Of a stretch of DNA of 52,152 nucleotides, positions 9,550 through 19,464 are shown piece by piece (the first letter of the stretch is position 1; the number at the start of each line of letters is the position of its first letter). The position numbers and the translations under genes are program-made. Under the pieces are notes generated by a model. That model worked only from the letters and a program-made list of their open reading frames with translations, was not told the origin of the DNA and did not search any database. The stretch is from G020354785 sp964461435 (GTDB taxonomy: Bacteria > Bacteroidota > Bacteroidia > Bacteroidales > UBA10428). The stretch is taken from assembly GCA_964461435.1 (NCBI GenBank), contig CAYWUI010000023.1:1-52152 (forward strand). The letters run 5' to 3'.

Positions 9550-12500
9550 ATGAAAATAAAATTTATTCTTTCAATAATTATATTAATATTATATAAGATA
9601 AGTCACTGTAACCCACCGGACCTGAATTTCTCTCATATAACTACAGAGGATGGATTGTCAAACAATACGGTTCACTGTGTATTTCAGGATAGCAGGGGAT
9701 TTTTATGGTTTGGCACAGATGATGGATTGAATATGTTTGACGGATACATGTTCACCACATTTTACAATAGCATAAATGACAGCGGCAGTATTGCAGGGAA
9801 TGCCATTTTTAAAGTAAAAGAAGACTCACAGGGACAGCTATGGATAGCTACAAACAACGGTATAGACATTTACAATCGTAATCTTGTGTGTTTTGAACAT
9901 AAACCCTTCATACAGGATAATAATACTTTATTGTACCAGAATTATGTTCGCGACATTGTTGAGGAAGATAACAGAGATATAATAGTAATTACCGGATCAG
10001 ATATTTATATCTATGATACTGCAAATTCCGGATTTGTCAGGTACCTTGATAATATTGAAGAATACAGCGGCTTTCAAAAAGAAGGTCTCAGAGCTTATCA
10101 CAAAGATAAAAAAAACAGAATATGGATAGGTTCGAATGTATCCGGACTGTTTGCGTACGATTTAAATAATAAAAAGATCATTGCAAGTCCGGTTTCCGGG
10201 GGCTTATTCAAAATAACTGATAAGGTATTTAAAATTATTGAAAATGTAAATGGTGATATATGGCTGGGGACTGACAACGGTGTCTATGTTGTTAAATCGG
10301 ACTTGTCAGGCATGAATGTCTTCAGAACAGGTTGTGACAATAAAAGTATTAGTTCAAATAATATTATCAGCATGCTTATTGATTGCGATGAGAAAATCTG
10401 GATAGGCACAGACGGTGGAGGATTAAATCTTTATGACAATAAAAACAACTCTTTTTCATGTTATAAAGCTGAAGAATACAGTGATTTAGGTTTAAGTGAT
10501 AATTCCGTGCAGTCAATATACAAGGACAGGCAGGGTATCTTATGGCTGGGCACATACCGGGGGGGGATAAATTATACACTGCTTCACATAAGCAAGCAGA
10601 TTATGCATTATAAAAATGAACCCGGCAATCCCAACTCATTAATATATGATGCGGTATCTGCAATTTATGAGGACAGAAAAGGTAATATCTGGATAGGTAC
10701 TGACGGGGGAGGACTAGACTATTTTAATTCAAAAACCAAAGTATACAGGCATTATGTTTATAAGCAGGGAGTAAAAAACTCAATAAACGGGAATTCGGTT
10801 TTAACAGTCGCAGAGGACAGATCCGGTAAAATATATATTGGCGGCTACCTCAACGGGATAAATATCATCGATCCAAATACCGGCAGGATAACCGGTTATA
10901 AGCATAATCCTGCTGATACCAACAGCCTTAGCGATAATGACGTAAGAGATATTTGCATAGATAAAAACAATAATATATGGATTGCCACAAACGGAGGAGG
11001 GCTGGATAGATTTGATCCTGAAAGTAAAAATTTTATGCATCATAAACAGGGTGGTGCAAATTCGATTGTTAGCAACTGGTGTCTGAAAATATTCGAAGAT
11101 AGCTTCGGATATTTATGGATAGGGACTTATAACGGGCTCAGTATATTTGATCCCAGGGGCAATAACTTTCGCAACCTGGTTAAAACCAACAATCCCGGCA
11201 GTATAAGTAATGACTGGATTTATTGTTTTGCTGAAGATAGTATGAGTAATATCTGGATTGGGACAGTAAAAGGTTTAAATTACTATGACAGGAAATCCGG
11301 GGGATTTACATTAATAACCAAGGCTGACGGGCTACCTAATGATGTTATTAACGGATTATTGATTGATGGCAAAAGTAACCTATGGATAAGCACAAATAAA
11401 GGGATATCAAGATTTAATCCTTCTTCGGGGAACATAAAGAACTTTGATACCAGTGACGGTTTACAGGGGGATCAATTTATACACGGCTCATATTTCATGA
11501 ATAAGAATGGTAAAATATATTTTGGGGGAATAAATGGTTATAATTGTTTTTATCCTGACAGCATAAGAGACAATATGTTTAAACCTCCGGTATATATCAC
11601 CAATTTGATGATAAATTTTAAAGAAGTGCCCATCAACAAAGAAGAGTCTCCTTTAAGCAGATCAGTTACCGAAACCAGTAAAGTTAAATTTAATTATAAA
11701 CAATCTGTTATAACATTCAGATACACTGCCTTAAATTACCTTAATTCAGAAAAGAATCAATATGCCTACCGGCTTGAAGGATTTGATAAAGACTGGAACT
11801 TTGTTGGAACAAGAAGGGAGGTTACTTTCATAAATCTTGACCCCGGCTCTTACCTATTCAGGATTAAAGCATCCAATAACGATGGAGTATGGAATGAAGA
11901 AGGGGCATCCATTTCTATTATTATCCTGCTCCCATGGTGGAAAACCCTGATATTTAAAATATCTGCAATATTATTTATCGTAGTGTTAGTTATAGTTATT
12001 TGCTTTTACTGGGTAAGGGAGTTTAAAAAACAAAAAATATACCTTGAAAAGCTGGTCATGAAAAGAACAAAGGAGATTGAGGAAAAAAATGCCATTCTTA
12101 CCCAGCAGACGAATGAATTAAATGAGACCAATACACTTCTTGAGGAGAGGCAGCAACAAATTGAAGAGCAGACTGAGAGACTGGAGGCCCAAAAAGAAAA
12201 GCTTGAAGATGCCAATACTCATTTGATGCAACTTAACTCAACAAAGGATAAATTCTTTTCAATAATTGCACATGACCTTAAAAATCCCTTTACAGCAATT
12301 TTAGGTTTTTCAGAATTGTTGAGCACCAAGTATAATAAGCTTCCTGAGGAAAAGAAACTTAAATACTCGGAAGTTATTTATAATTCTTCAAAAAATATCT
12401 ACAGCCTGCTTGAAAACCTCCTGCAATGGGCAAGGACACAAACCGACAAGATAGTCTTTGAACCTGTTGTATTTAATCTGAAACAACTGGTGGATCAAAA

Positions 12501-12918
12501 TATTGCCTTATTAAAAGAAAACCTTACTGATAAAAAAATTACCGTTAGCCCGAATATTGAAGAACGATGCAATGTTTATGCCGACCGTAATATGATAAAT
12601 ACCGTGATAAGAAATATACTGTCAAATGCTATAAAATTCACAAATATTAACGGGAAGATACTGATAAACAGCCTTAAAAAAAACGGGGTCGTTGAAGTTA
12701 GCATCAAAGATAACGGTATAGGTATGTCAGAAAAAGAAACAAGAAAGCTGTTCAGAGTTGATATCAACTTTTCAAGAAATGGCACGGGCGGAGAAATAGG
12801 GACCGGACTGGGATTAATATTATGTAAAGAATTCATAGAAAAAAACGGCGGGACGATATGGGTGGAAAGTATGACCGGGAAAGGAAGCAAATTTCTGTTC
12901 ACAATACCTGCAGCTTAA
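9550..12918 (+). CDS. Membrane sensor kinase with two-component propeller, no output domain
   Basis: 1122 residues. After a signal peptide (1-20) come about 14 Reg_prop repeats building two periplasmic beta-propellers (recurrent IWIGTDGGGL or LWLGT motifs, about 30-680), a Y_Y_Y domain (about 690-785), one membrane helix (about 798-820), a coiled coil (about 825-895), HisKA with phospho-acceptor His908 (IIAHDLKNP) and HATPase (DNGIGMS; GTGLGL). In the hybrid two-component systems of this phylum, the same sensor usually continues into a receiver and AraC HTH for carbohydrate control. Here the protein stops after the ATPase, so it must phosphorylate a separate regulator, and none is adjacent. 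A broken and an intact relative follow on the same strand. Its ligand is unknown. Confidence 0.9.
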   Translation: MKIKFILSIIILILYKISHCNPPDLNFSHITTEDGLSNNTVHCVFQDSRGFLWFGTDDGLNMFDGYMFTTFYNSINDSGSIAGNAIFKVKEDSQGQLWIATNNGIDIYNRNLVCFEHKPFIQDNNTLLYQNYVRDIVEEDNRDIIVITGSDIYIYDTANSGFVRYLDNIEEYSGFQKEGLRAYHKDKKNRIWIGSNVSGLFAYDLNNKKIIASPVSGGLFKITDKVFKIIENVNGDIWLGTDNGVYVVKSDLSGMNVFRTGCDNKSISSNNIISMLIDCDEKIWIGTDGGGLNLYDNKNNSFSCYKAEEYSDLGLSDNSVQSIYKDRQGILWLGTYRGGINYTLLHISKQIMHYKNEPGNPNSLIYDAVSAIYEDRKGNIWIGTDGGGLDYFNSKTKVYRHYVYKQGVKNSINGNSVLTVAEDRSGKIYIGGYLNGINIIDPNTGRITGYKHNPADTNSLSDNDVRDICIDKNNNIWIATNGGGLDRFDPESKNFMHHKQGGANSIVSNWCLKIFEDSFGYLWIGTYNGLSIFDPRGNNFRNLVKTNNPGSISNDWIYCFAEDSMSNIWIGTVKGLNYYDRKSGGFTLITKADGLPNDVINGLLIDGKSNLWISTNKGISRFNPSSGNIKNFDTSDGLQGDQFIHGSYFMNKNGKIYFGGINGYNCFYPDSIRDNMFKPPVYITNLMINFKEVPINKEESPLSRSVTETSKVKFNYKQSVITFRYTALNYLNSEKNQYAYRLEGFDKDWNFVGTRREVTFINLDPGSYLFRIKASNNDGVWNEEGASISIIILLPWWKTLIFKISAILFIVVLVIVICFYWVREFKKQKIYLEKLVMKRTKEIEEKNAILTQQTNELNETNTLLEERQQQIEEQTERLEAQKEKLEDANTHLMQLNSTKDKFFSIIAHDLKNPFTAILGFSELLSTKYNKLPEEKKLKYSEVIYNSSKNIYSLLENLLQWARTQTDKIVFEPVVFNLKQLVDQNIALLKENLTDKKITVSPNIEERCNVYADRNMINTVIRNILSNAIKFTNINGKILINSLKKNGVVEVSIKDNGIGMSEKETRKLFRVDINFSRNGTGGEIGTGLGLILCKEFIEKNGGTIWVESMTGKGSKFLFTIPAA

Positions 12919-12997
12919 CAATTCCATTGACTCTTAATCATTTTTTTAATAAAAAGCAACAGGTAATTTATACTGTTAATAAAGGTTTTCCCGGGAG

Positions 12998-13882
12998 ATG
13001 AAGAAAACTTATTTTGGAGTACTATTAATTCTATTTTCCTTTTTTTACCAGGCGGCTTTATAACCTGGACAAGCACGTTGAGAACATGAGACAGATACAC
13101 TTCTTGAAGAGAGACAACAGAAAATTGAAGAACAGACAAAAAATTAAAGATACAGAAAGAAGAACTTGAAGATGCCAATATTCATCTGACTGAACTGAAT
13201 TCAACCAAGGATAAATTCTTCCCGATAATTGCACATAACCTTAAAAATCCTTTTAACACCATCCTGGGATTTTCAGAGCTGTTGAACCTGAAGTACGATA
13301 ATTTACCGGACGAAAAAAAACGCAGGTACGCCAAAGTAATTTACAGTCCGTCAAAAAACATATATACGCTGCTTGAAAACCTCTTGCAGTGGGCACGGAC
13401 ACGGACCAACAAAATAGCATTTGAACCCTTATCTTTTAACATTAATAAGCTGTTGGAAAAGAACATAATCCTTTTAAATGAAAACCTTACAGACAAAAAA
13501 ATAAATGTTAAGAAAGAAATTCAGGAATCATATGATGTTTATGCCGACCCTGATATGATAAACACTGTGATACGTAATTTATTAACAAACGCCATAAAAT
13601 TCACCAACCCCGGGGTGATATCCTCATAAGCTGCAGCAAGAAAGACAGCAAAATTGAAGTAAGCATTAAAGATACAGGTACAGGCATGTCAGCAGAAGCA
13701 CTTGAGAAATTGTTCAGGATTGACGCCAATTTTTCTACTGAAGGTACTCAAGGGGAGACAGGAACAGTACTGGGATTAATATTATGTAAGGAATTTATAA
13801 CAAAAACGGAGGGAATATATCGGTTGAAAGCAATCCCGGTAAGGGAAACAGGTTTTCATTCACCCTGCCTGCAAATAAATAA
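12998..13882 (+). pseudogene. Dead copy of the propeller sensor kinase
   Basis: ATG at 12998 opens a 21-codon signal peptide (MKKTYFGVLLILFSFFYQAA), then TAA. The whole propeller, Y_Y_Y and membrane part, about 2.6 kb in the intact neighbours, is missing and replaced by a 32-base piece identical to fhs (13061-13092). From about 13086 the sequence resumes in the coiled coil just before HisKA. I see three one-base losses: near 13141 (A-run), near 13615 (CCCCGGGG) and near 13805 (A-run). The phospho-acceptor box has become PIIAHNLKNP (the neighbour has SIIAHDLKNP) and the ATP-lid GTGLGL has become GTVLGL. Restoring the frames gives a full HisKA-HATPase ending ...SFTLPANK. It cannot make a working kinase. 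Confidence 0.9.
13061..13092 (+). repeat. 32-base segment identical to an internal part of fhs
   Basis: Direct copy of 6211-6242 in the same orientation, with 32 of 32 bases identical. In fhs it encodes NLDKHVENMR, a conserved part of that enzyme, so fhs is the source. The last seven bases (ATGAGAC, 13086-13092) also belong to the kinase sequence: the intact paralogue has ATGAGAC at the same place (12122-12128). That makes them a shared microhomology at the right junction. Before the match, GGCTT occurs 2-3 bases upstream in both loci. Confidence 0.93.
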
Positions 13883-13981
13883 AAGATTTTAACCGGCTTG
13901 ATGGTGACTGGCACGGGCGGACTAATATCCGGATTTACCAGTTAGCTGCTATGTTTTATTAACAAAAATTATTGTTGATAA

Positions 13982-13989
13982 TATATTTG
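13982..13989 (+). promoter_or_regulatory. Candidate -7 box for the second sensor kinase
   Basis: TATATTTG fits the TAnnTTTG -7 consensus of this phylum and lies about 50 bases before the GTG at 14041. A convincing TTTG -33 element is not present, only a TTTT tract near 13954. Confidence 0.35.
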
Positions 13990-14040
13990 AACCTTGTAGA
14001 AATATTTTCGTAATATTGGATATAATTCAAACTCTCGTTC

Positions 14041-17000
14041 GTGCTTCACGTTAGAATAAAAATATATTACTTTATAATCTTAATAATATCTTTTTGCTCA
14101 ATAATCAGGGCACAGGAACCGGATTTCAAAGTCGAGCAAATCACTCCCAGGCAAGGATTATCGCAAAGCACAGTAAATTGCATTCTCCAGGACAAATACG
14201 GACTTATGTGGTTTGGAACATGGGACGGATTAAACAAATATAACGGATATGATTTTACTGTCTATAAGCCTGAGGTTGGGGATTCAACAAGCATAAGCAA
14301 TAATGTTATAAGGATAATATTTGAGGATAGTAACGGTGATCTATGGGTAGGCACTGAGTTCGGCCTTAATAAATATAACCAGGAGAAAGAAAATTTTACA
14401 CGCTATTTCCATGATAACAAAGATACATCAACAATAAGTGATAATGTTGTCCTGTCAATTATTGAAGACAATAAGAATCAATTGTGGCTGGGCACCAAAG
14501 GAGGAGGATTATGCAGATACAACAGGGAAAGTGATAATTTTAAAAGGTTTTATAATACATATTCACCAGAAAGCAACAATGTTTATGCAATTATTGACGA
14601 CAACCTGAATAAGGACTTTATCTGGGTGGGCACTGAAGAAGGATTATTTAAATTTGACAGGAATAATGAAATATTTGTACCCTGCCTGAAGAACAACCGG
14701 GATAAAAACAAGGATATCAGTAATATCAGGGCCCTAAGTCAGGATAAAGACGGTAATATTTTTATTGGCACATGGGGGAACGGACTATATAAATATCACC
14801 GAAAGGGTAATGAATCTACCAGGTATTTTTATCCCCGGAATAACACATTGCTAAAATATAATTATATAGTAACCCTTTTAAGTGATTTTCAGGATATCCT
14901 GTGGATTGGAACAAGGGACGGGGGCCTCATTAAACTGAACACTGCAAATGACAAATTTATATTTCCCGATAAATATTCATCACTCAGCGCGTTAAACAAC
15001 AAAGTAATAATGTCGTTGTACAAAAGCTCCTCGGGAATATTATGGGCAGGCACTAAATATTACGGCATACATAAATTTGTGCCGAGCTACAAGAATTTTA
15101 ACCTTTGTAGCAAGGCAAGCAAAAGTGCTGAGGACATAAACAATAATGTAATAATGACTGTGCTTGTTGACTCCGATGATATATTATGGCTTGGCACACG
15201 TAACAAAGGTCTTTATAAGTATGATGAGTATGCTGACAGATTAATAATATATTCACACAATCCTTATGCAAACAGCATCAGCAGCAATAATGTCCTGTCA
15301 TTAATCGAATCATCCGGAGCAGGCAGTAAGTATTTATGGATAGGAACGGATGGTGGCGGTTTAGACAAGTTCTTTCCCGGCACAGGAGTATTTATTAATT
15401 ACCGCCATAATGAAAATGATCCTAACAGCCTGTGCAATGACCAGGTATATTCAATGCTCGAATATGATTCCGAACATTTATTAATAGGCACCTTCGGATC
15501 GAGTCATGCAGGGAGTCTTGATTTATTTAACCTTAAGACCAATAAATTTGTGAATTTCAGAAATAACCCTGCATCAGACAGCAGCCTGAGCTCCAGCATT
15601 ATTTTAAAAGTATATAAGGACAACTCTGGAATGATATGGATTGGCACAAAAGGAGGAGGACTAAACCAGCTAATTATCAAAAATATTGACGCAGAAACAC
15701 CTGAACAGACAGGTTTCTTTAAAAGATATTTAGCCGACCCTGATAATCCTTCGGGATTAAGTAATAATGATATAATGGCAATATATGAGGACACCCATGG
15801 TATTTTATGGATTGGCACAGGTGGAGGGGGTCTGAATATGTTTAACAGGGAGCAGGAGTTATTTACGCATTTTACTGAAGAAGACGGACTTGCAAATAAT
15901 ATTGTATATGGTATCCTTGAAGATAACAAAAATAACCTCTGGATAAGCACAGCAAACGGACTGTCAAAATTTAGCCCCTGGACAAAAGAGTTTAAAAATT
16001 ATGATAAAAGAGATGGCTTGCGCGATAATGTATTTAACCTGGGAGCCTGCTTCAAATCAAAATCAGGAGAGTTGTTTTTTGGCAGTATAAATGGCTGTAA
16101 TTCTTTCTATGCCGACAGTATAAAGGATAACTTGCATATACCCGAAATAATACTTACCAGGATTTTATTGTATAAAAAAGATACTATCATTGATGCCAGG
16201 ACATATTCGGGAAAATCATTAAGAGCACTGAAAGAAATAAAGCTGCCTCATAATATCAATGATATATCATTTGAATTCGCAGCTCTTGAATATTCAGCAC
16301 CACAAAAAAACAAATATAAATATAAGCTTGAAGGTTACAATTCCGGATGGATCGAGACGGATGCGGGCCGGCGCTTTGCCAACTATACCAATCTTAAACA
16401 CCGCAGGTACCTGTTCAGAGTTATTGCTTCGAATGAAGATGGAAACTGGAATGAAGAGGGAACATCTATCTCGGTTATTATAGGCCGCCCCTTCTGGGAA
16501 AAGGTATGGTTCTTAATAACTTTGTTTATTCTGGCTGCCGCCATGCTTGCTTTTATTTTTATTATCTCAATAAGAAAGTACAGGCTTGAAAAATCCGAAC
16601 TTGAAAAGAAAGCTGAGGAATCAATATTTGATGAAAGGAACCAGCTCCGAACATTGATTGATAATATGCCTGATGTAATTTATATTAAAGACAGGCAGAG
16701 CAGGTTTATTGCAGGTAATAAAAAAGTGGCTGCAGTGATGGGGACAGTACTGAAAAATCTCATTGGAAAGACAGATTTTGATTTCTATACCTATGACCTT
16801 GCCAGCCGCTTTTATAATGATGAGCAGATTATAATGAAGACCGGCAAGCCAAAAATAAATTATGAAGAACCGGGACTCGACGAGCAGGGGAACAGGATTG
16901 TTCTCTCCACCACCAAGGTACCCCTTAAAAACAAGCGCGGGGAGGTGGTCGGACTGGTAGGTATTGGCCGCGATATTACAAGGCTCAAAAATATAGAAAA

Positions 17001-17838
17001 AGAGCTAAGAAAGAAGACTGATGATCTGCAGAACACTAACCAGCTGCTTGAGGAGCGCCAGGAAGAAATTCAACAGCAGTCCGAAGAGTTGACTGCCCAG
17101 ACTGAGAACCTGAGAAAGGTAAATATAGAGCTGGAAAGACTTAATAAAACAAAAGACAAGTTCTTTTCTATTATTGCTCACGATCTTAAGAATCCGTTTC
17201 ATGCCATTATAGGATTCTCTGAATTGCTAAGAAAAGATTTTCACTCTATGGATAATCAGCAGAAAATAGGATTGCTTGAACTGATAAATGTATCTTCCCA
17301 GTCAGCTTACAGCCTCCTGGAGAATCTTCTTCAGTGGGCAAGGTCGCAGACTGATAAAATAAGGTTCACTCCTGAGAATATAGATGTTAGCGATATAGTA
17401 AAATCAACTGTAGATTTGCACAGGATAAGTGCCGAAAAGAAAAATATTAAAATAAAGTCTCATGTCGGGGATAAACATATTGTTTACGCCGATAAGAATA
17501 TGATTACAACGGTAATAAGAAATCTTCTCAGTAATGCGATAAAATTTACAAGGTCTAATGGCAAAATTGAGATTTCATGCAATGACAGCGACAAAGACAT
17601 TGAAATAACAATAAGTGATAACGGTATTGGTATAAGCAAAGATAACCTTGATAACCTTTTCAGAATTGATGCATATTATTCGACAACAGGTACACTGGGA
17701 GAATCGGGTACCGGACTGGGTCTTATAATATGCAAGGAGTTCATTGAGAAGAATGGAGGCAAAATTAAGGTGGTAAGTGAGGAGGGCAAGGGAAGCGCCT
17801 TCTCATTCAACCTGCCCGCCGGCAAAACATCATATTAA
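14041..17838 (+). CDS. Propeller sensor kinase with an extra PAS domain
   Basis: 1265 residues. The start is a GTG giving a hydrophobic signal peptide (about 4-25, ending IIRAQ). Then come Reg_prop propeller repeats (about 35-690; repeated LWLGTKGGGL or IWIGT), Y_Y_Y (about 720-815), one membrane helix (about 822-845), a PAS domain (about 865-985, beginning LIDNMPDVIYIKDRQSR), a coiled coil, HisKA with His1047 (IIAHDLKNP) and HATPase (DNGIGIS; GTGLGL). It is related to the kinase at 9550 and the dead copy between them, so the three look like a tandem expansion. Compared with 9550 it gained a cytoplasmic PAS and likewise lacks receiver and HTH domains. A weak TAnnTTTG box lies upstream. Signal and partner regulator are unknown. 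Confidence 0.9.
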   Translation: MLHVRIKIYYFIILIISFCSIIRAQEPDFKVEQITPRQGLSQSTVNCILQDKYGLMWFGTWDGLNKYNGYDFTVYKPEVGDSTSISNNVIRIIFEDSNGDLWVGTEFGLNKYNQEKENFTRYFHDNKDTSTISDNVVLSIIEDNKNQLWLGTKGGGLCRYNRESDNFKRFYNTYSPESNNVYAIIDDNLNKDFIWVGTEEGLFKFDRNNEIFVPCLKNNRDKNKDISNIRALSQDKDGNIFIGTWGNGLYKYHRKGNESTRYFYPRNNTLLKYNYIVTLLSDFQDILWIGTRDGGLIKLNTANDKFIFPDKYSSLSALNNKVIMSLYKSSSGILWAGTKYYGIHKFVPSYKNFNLCSKASKSAEDINNNVIMTVLVDSDDILWLGTRNKGLYKYDEYADRLIIYSHNPYANSISSNNVLSLIESSGAGSKYLWIGTDGGGLDKFFPGTGVFINYRHNENDPNSLCNDQVYSMLEYDSEHLLIGTFGSSHAGSLDLFNLKTNKFVNFRNNPASDSSLSSSIILKVYKDNSGMIWIGTKGGGLNQLIIKNIDAETPEQTGFFKRYLADPDNPSGLSNNDIMAIYEDTHGILWIGTGGGGLNMFNREQELFTHFTEEDGLANNIVYGILEDNKNNLWISTANGLSKFSPWTKEFKNYDKRDGLRDNVFNLGACFKSKSGELFFGSINGCNSFYADSIKDNLHIPEIILTRILLYKKDTIIDARTYSGKSLRALKEIKLPHNINDISFEFAALEYSAPQKNKYKYKLEGYNSGWIETDAGRRFANYTNLKHRRYLFRVIASNEDGNWNEEGTSISVIIGRPFWEKVWFLITLFILAAAMLAFIFIISIRKYRLEKSELEKKAEESIFDERNQLRTLIDNMPDVIYIKDRQSRFIAGNKKVAAVMGTVLKNLIGKTDFDFYTYDLASRFYNDEQIIMKTGKPKINYEEPGLDEQGNRIVLSTTKVPLKNKRGEVVGLVGIGRDITRLKNIEKELRKKTDDLQNTNQLLEERQEEIQQQSEELTAQTENLRKVNIELERLNKTKDKFFSIIAHDLKNPFHAIIGFSELLRKDFHSMDNQQKIGLLELINVSSQSAYSLLENLLQWARSQTDKIRFTPENIDVSDIVKSTVDLHRISAEKKNIKIKSHVGDKHIVYADKNMITTVIRNLLSNAIKFTRSNGKIEISCNDSDKDIEITISDNGIGISKDNLDNLFRIDAYYSTTGTLGESGTGLGLIICKEFIEKNGGKIKVVSEEGKGSAFSFNLPAGKTSY

Positions 17839-17882
17839 ACTGCACCTTTATTGATACATTAATATTTAAGCATAGGCCCAGG

Positions 17883-18590
17883 CTATTTTATACCTTTAAG
17901 TGTGTCCAGGGTAACAAGCTCTGCCGGAGGGTCACCGAGCTCGGAATATACTGCATCGGCTTCAAAGAAATCCTCATTCTGTGTGTAACCTGACTTTGTA
18001 ATAACACAACGCATACCTGCGCCCGTGGCGGCCAGCAATCCTATCCTGCTATCCTCGATAACAACACACTGCCGTGGGTCGATCCCTAACTGCCGGGATG
18101 CAAGATTATATATTTCAGGATCAGGTTTTTTCATTAATACCATATCTCCTGCAAAGATGCCTGTAATATGTTTCTTCCTGGTTTCACCCAGCATTCTGTC
18201 TACTAAAAGATTCACTGCCTGCTCATTTGAAGCTGAGCAGATAGCTACAAGCATACCTCCGCCAATTGTTTCGTCAACCAGTCTTAATACTCCCGTCCTT
18301 AACGGAATTTTTCCATCCTCTATAATTTTTATATAGCATTCGGTCTTTAATTCATGCAGGTCCTTTATTAATCGTTCCCTGTCATTATATTTATGAGGCC
18401 ACCCATAAATATCAAAATAATAACGCAATCGCTCCTTGCCTCCTGCTATTTTTAACAGGCTTCCATACAGGTCAACATCCCAGTCAACATTTATGCCCAT
18501 CTGCCTGAAGGCTTCATTAAAAGCCACCCTGTGGCCGTCCCTTTCACTATCAACTATAGCTCCATCGCAATTAAAAATTAATGCTTTCAT
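17883..18590 (-). CDS. HAD-superfamily CbbY/beta-phosphoglucomutase-like protein lacking the Asp nucleophile
   Basis: 235 residues, full length for the CbbY/phosphoglucomutase-like HAD group. It has the cap domain with the RDGHRVAFNEAF stretch (18-29) and motifs II (CSAS, Ser119), III (MKKPDPE, Lys154/155) and IV (VIEDSRIG, 177-184). Motif I reads FNCDGAIVDSE: residue 7 is Asn (AAT) where the family has the Asp that forms the phospho-enzyme. Asp9, the acid/base, is kept. A GAT to AAT change explains it. With Asn the phosphotransfer should be blocked unless it deamidates, so this may be a recent loss-of-function allele or a non-catalytic protein. The gene converges with the second sensor kinase. 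The substrate class (sugar phosphate) is by family only. Confidence 0.85.
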   Translation of the reverse strand: MKALIFNCDGAIVDSERDGHRVAFNEAFRQMGINVDWDVDLYGSLLKIAGGKERLRYYFDIYGWPHKYNDRERLIKDLHELKTECYIKIIEDGKIPLRTGVLRLVDETIGGGMLVAICSASNEQAVNLLVDRMLGETRKKHITGIFAGDMVLMKKPDPEIYNLASRQLGIDPRQCVVIEDSRIGLLAATGAGMRCVITKSGYTQNEDFFEADAVYSELGDPPAELVTLDTLKGIK

Positions 18591-18899
18591 ATAATCGGGG
18601 GATTATTTTATAAGTATTTTATGAGATTTGTCTGCAACTTTCGAATTTTGAAATGTAAGCATGCCACAATATAAAAAAAAATTATAATTATACTAATTTT
18701 AGATATTAACAAATTTTTATTTTCCCTGCACTAGCCGGACAGTGATGAAATGCGCCAGGATAGTTATGGCTGTTGTTATTTAAAATATCCATATCCACGG
18801 ATAAGGTGATTCGGTTTAATCAAATGTTAATAATAAATATTGAATTGCTTTTTTTTATAATATTGAAATAATATTTTATAAAGTTCTTTACGGTCATTA
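18591..18899. other. Gene-free stretch between HAD gene and glycan-binding remnant
   Basis: About 310 A+T-rich bases with the HAD promoter on the minus side. I see no open frame, hairpin or RNA. The missing N-terminal part (signal peptide, lipobox) of the glycan-binding protein would be expected here but is not recognisable. Confidence 0.4.
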
Positions 18900-19368
18900 A
18901 TGGCTGCAAAAGAAGATATAATACTGGTAAATCATCTCAGGCCCGGAAATCCGAGAGCAATTGTAGGAGAGAACCTGGGTGGTGCAAGAGAAATATGGTT
19001 CAATGATCAGGAAGCTTACCTTACACCCACCAATATTACTGACAGGACCATTCTTGTAAATGTGCCTTCTGCAGTTCCGTATGAGGTGAACAACAAGATG
19101 AAAATAGTCTTTGACGACGGCTACGAGTTATATTATGATTCCTGCCGGCTCTACCCATGGAAAAATAAAGGTAAAAACCAACTTCGGAGAGGTTGAATCG
19201 GACTTCCTGTTCCGTGATAACAGGAATACAATTATGGATTTTGACACTTATCTTCATGAGACATGGACGGCTCCTATTGCTTATGCTGACTCAGCACCCG
19301 ATCCGGCCACGTCACCCTTTTACCCTGTAAAGATTTACATAGACAATGTACGTATAGTGCCTGAATAA
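18900..19368 (+). pseudogene. Remnant of an IPT/TIG surface glycan-binding protein
   Basis: Two frames joined by a frameshift. The first (18900-19196) starts with an IPT/TIG-like domain (VGENLGGAREIWFND, then LVNVPSAVPYEVNNK). The second (19111-19368) carries a TIG strand (IPAGSTHGKIKVKTNFG), then LFRDNRNTIMDFDT, and closes with YPVKIYIDNVRIVPE. In surface glycan-binding proteins of PULs the DNRN stretch opens, and the IDNVRIV strand ends, a large C-terminal glycan-binding domain. Here only about 30 residues separate them, so that domain's core is gone. There is no signal peptide or lipobox. No SusC/SusD pair is in the window, so it looks like the last trace of a polysaccharide utilisation locus. 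The frameshift lies within about 19110-19150. Confidence 0.7.
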
Positions 19369-19414
19369 TTTAAGGTTTTAGACAGAATAATCAAGTATCG
19401 GGTTAATTAAAAAG

Positions 19415-19443
19415 ATCCGCAGCCATAAACTGCGGATTTTTTT
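19415..19443. terminator. Bidirectional intrinsic terminator
   Basis: ATCCGCAG (19415-19422) pairs perfectly with CTGCGGAT (19430-19437) over a 7-base loop, followed on the plus strand by seven T. On the minus strand the stem is followed by CTTTTTAATT. It separates the remnant at 18900 from the convergent CBM9-like gene and can serve both. Confidence 0.85.
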
Positions 19444-19464
19444 ATGCCTGTGTAGTGCTACGTA

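Noticed and set aside
12780..13921. 13-base match TGGCACGGGCGGA between the first kinase gene (12780-12792) and the region after the dead kinase (13909-13921)
   Set aside because: A match of this length is expected by chance in a window of this size and has no flanking similarity.
14041..17838. Treating the two propeller kinases as full hybrid two-component systems
   Set aside because: Both end right after the HATPase domain, with no receiver or AraC helix-turn-helix in frame or just downstream.
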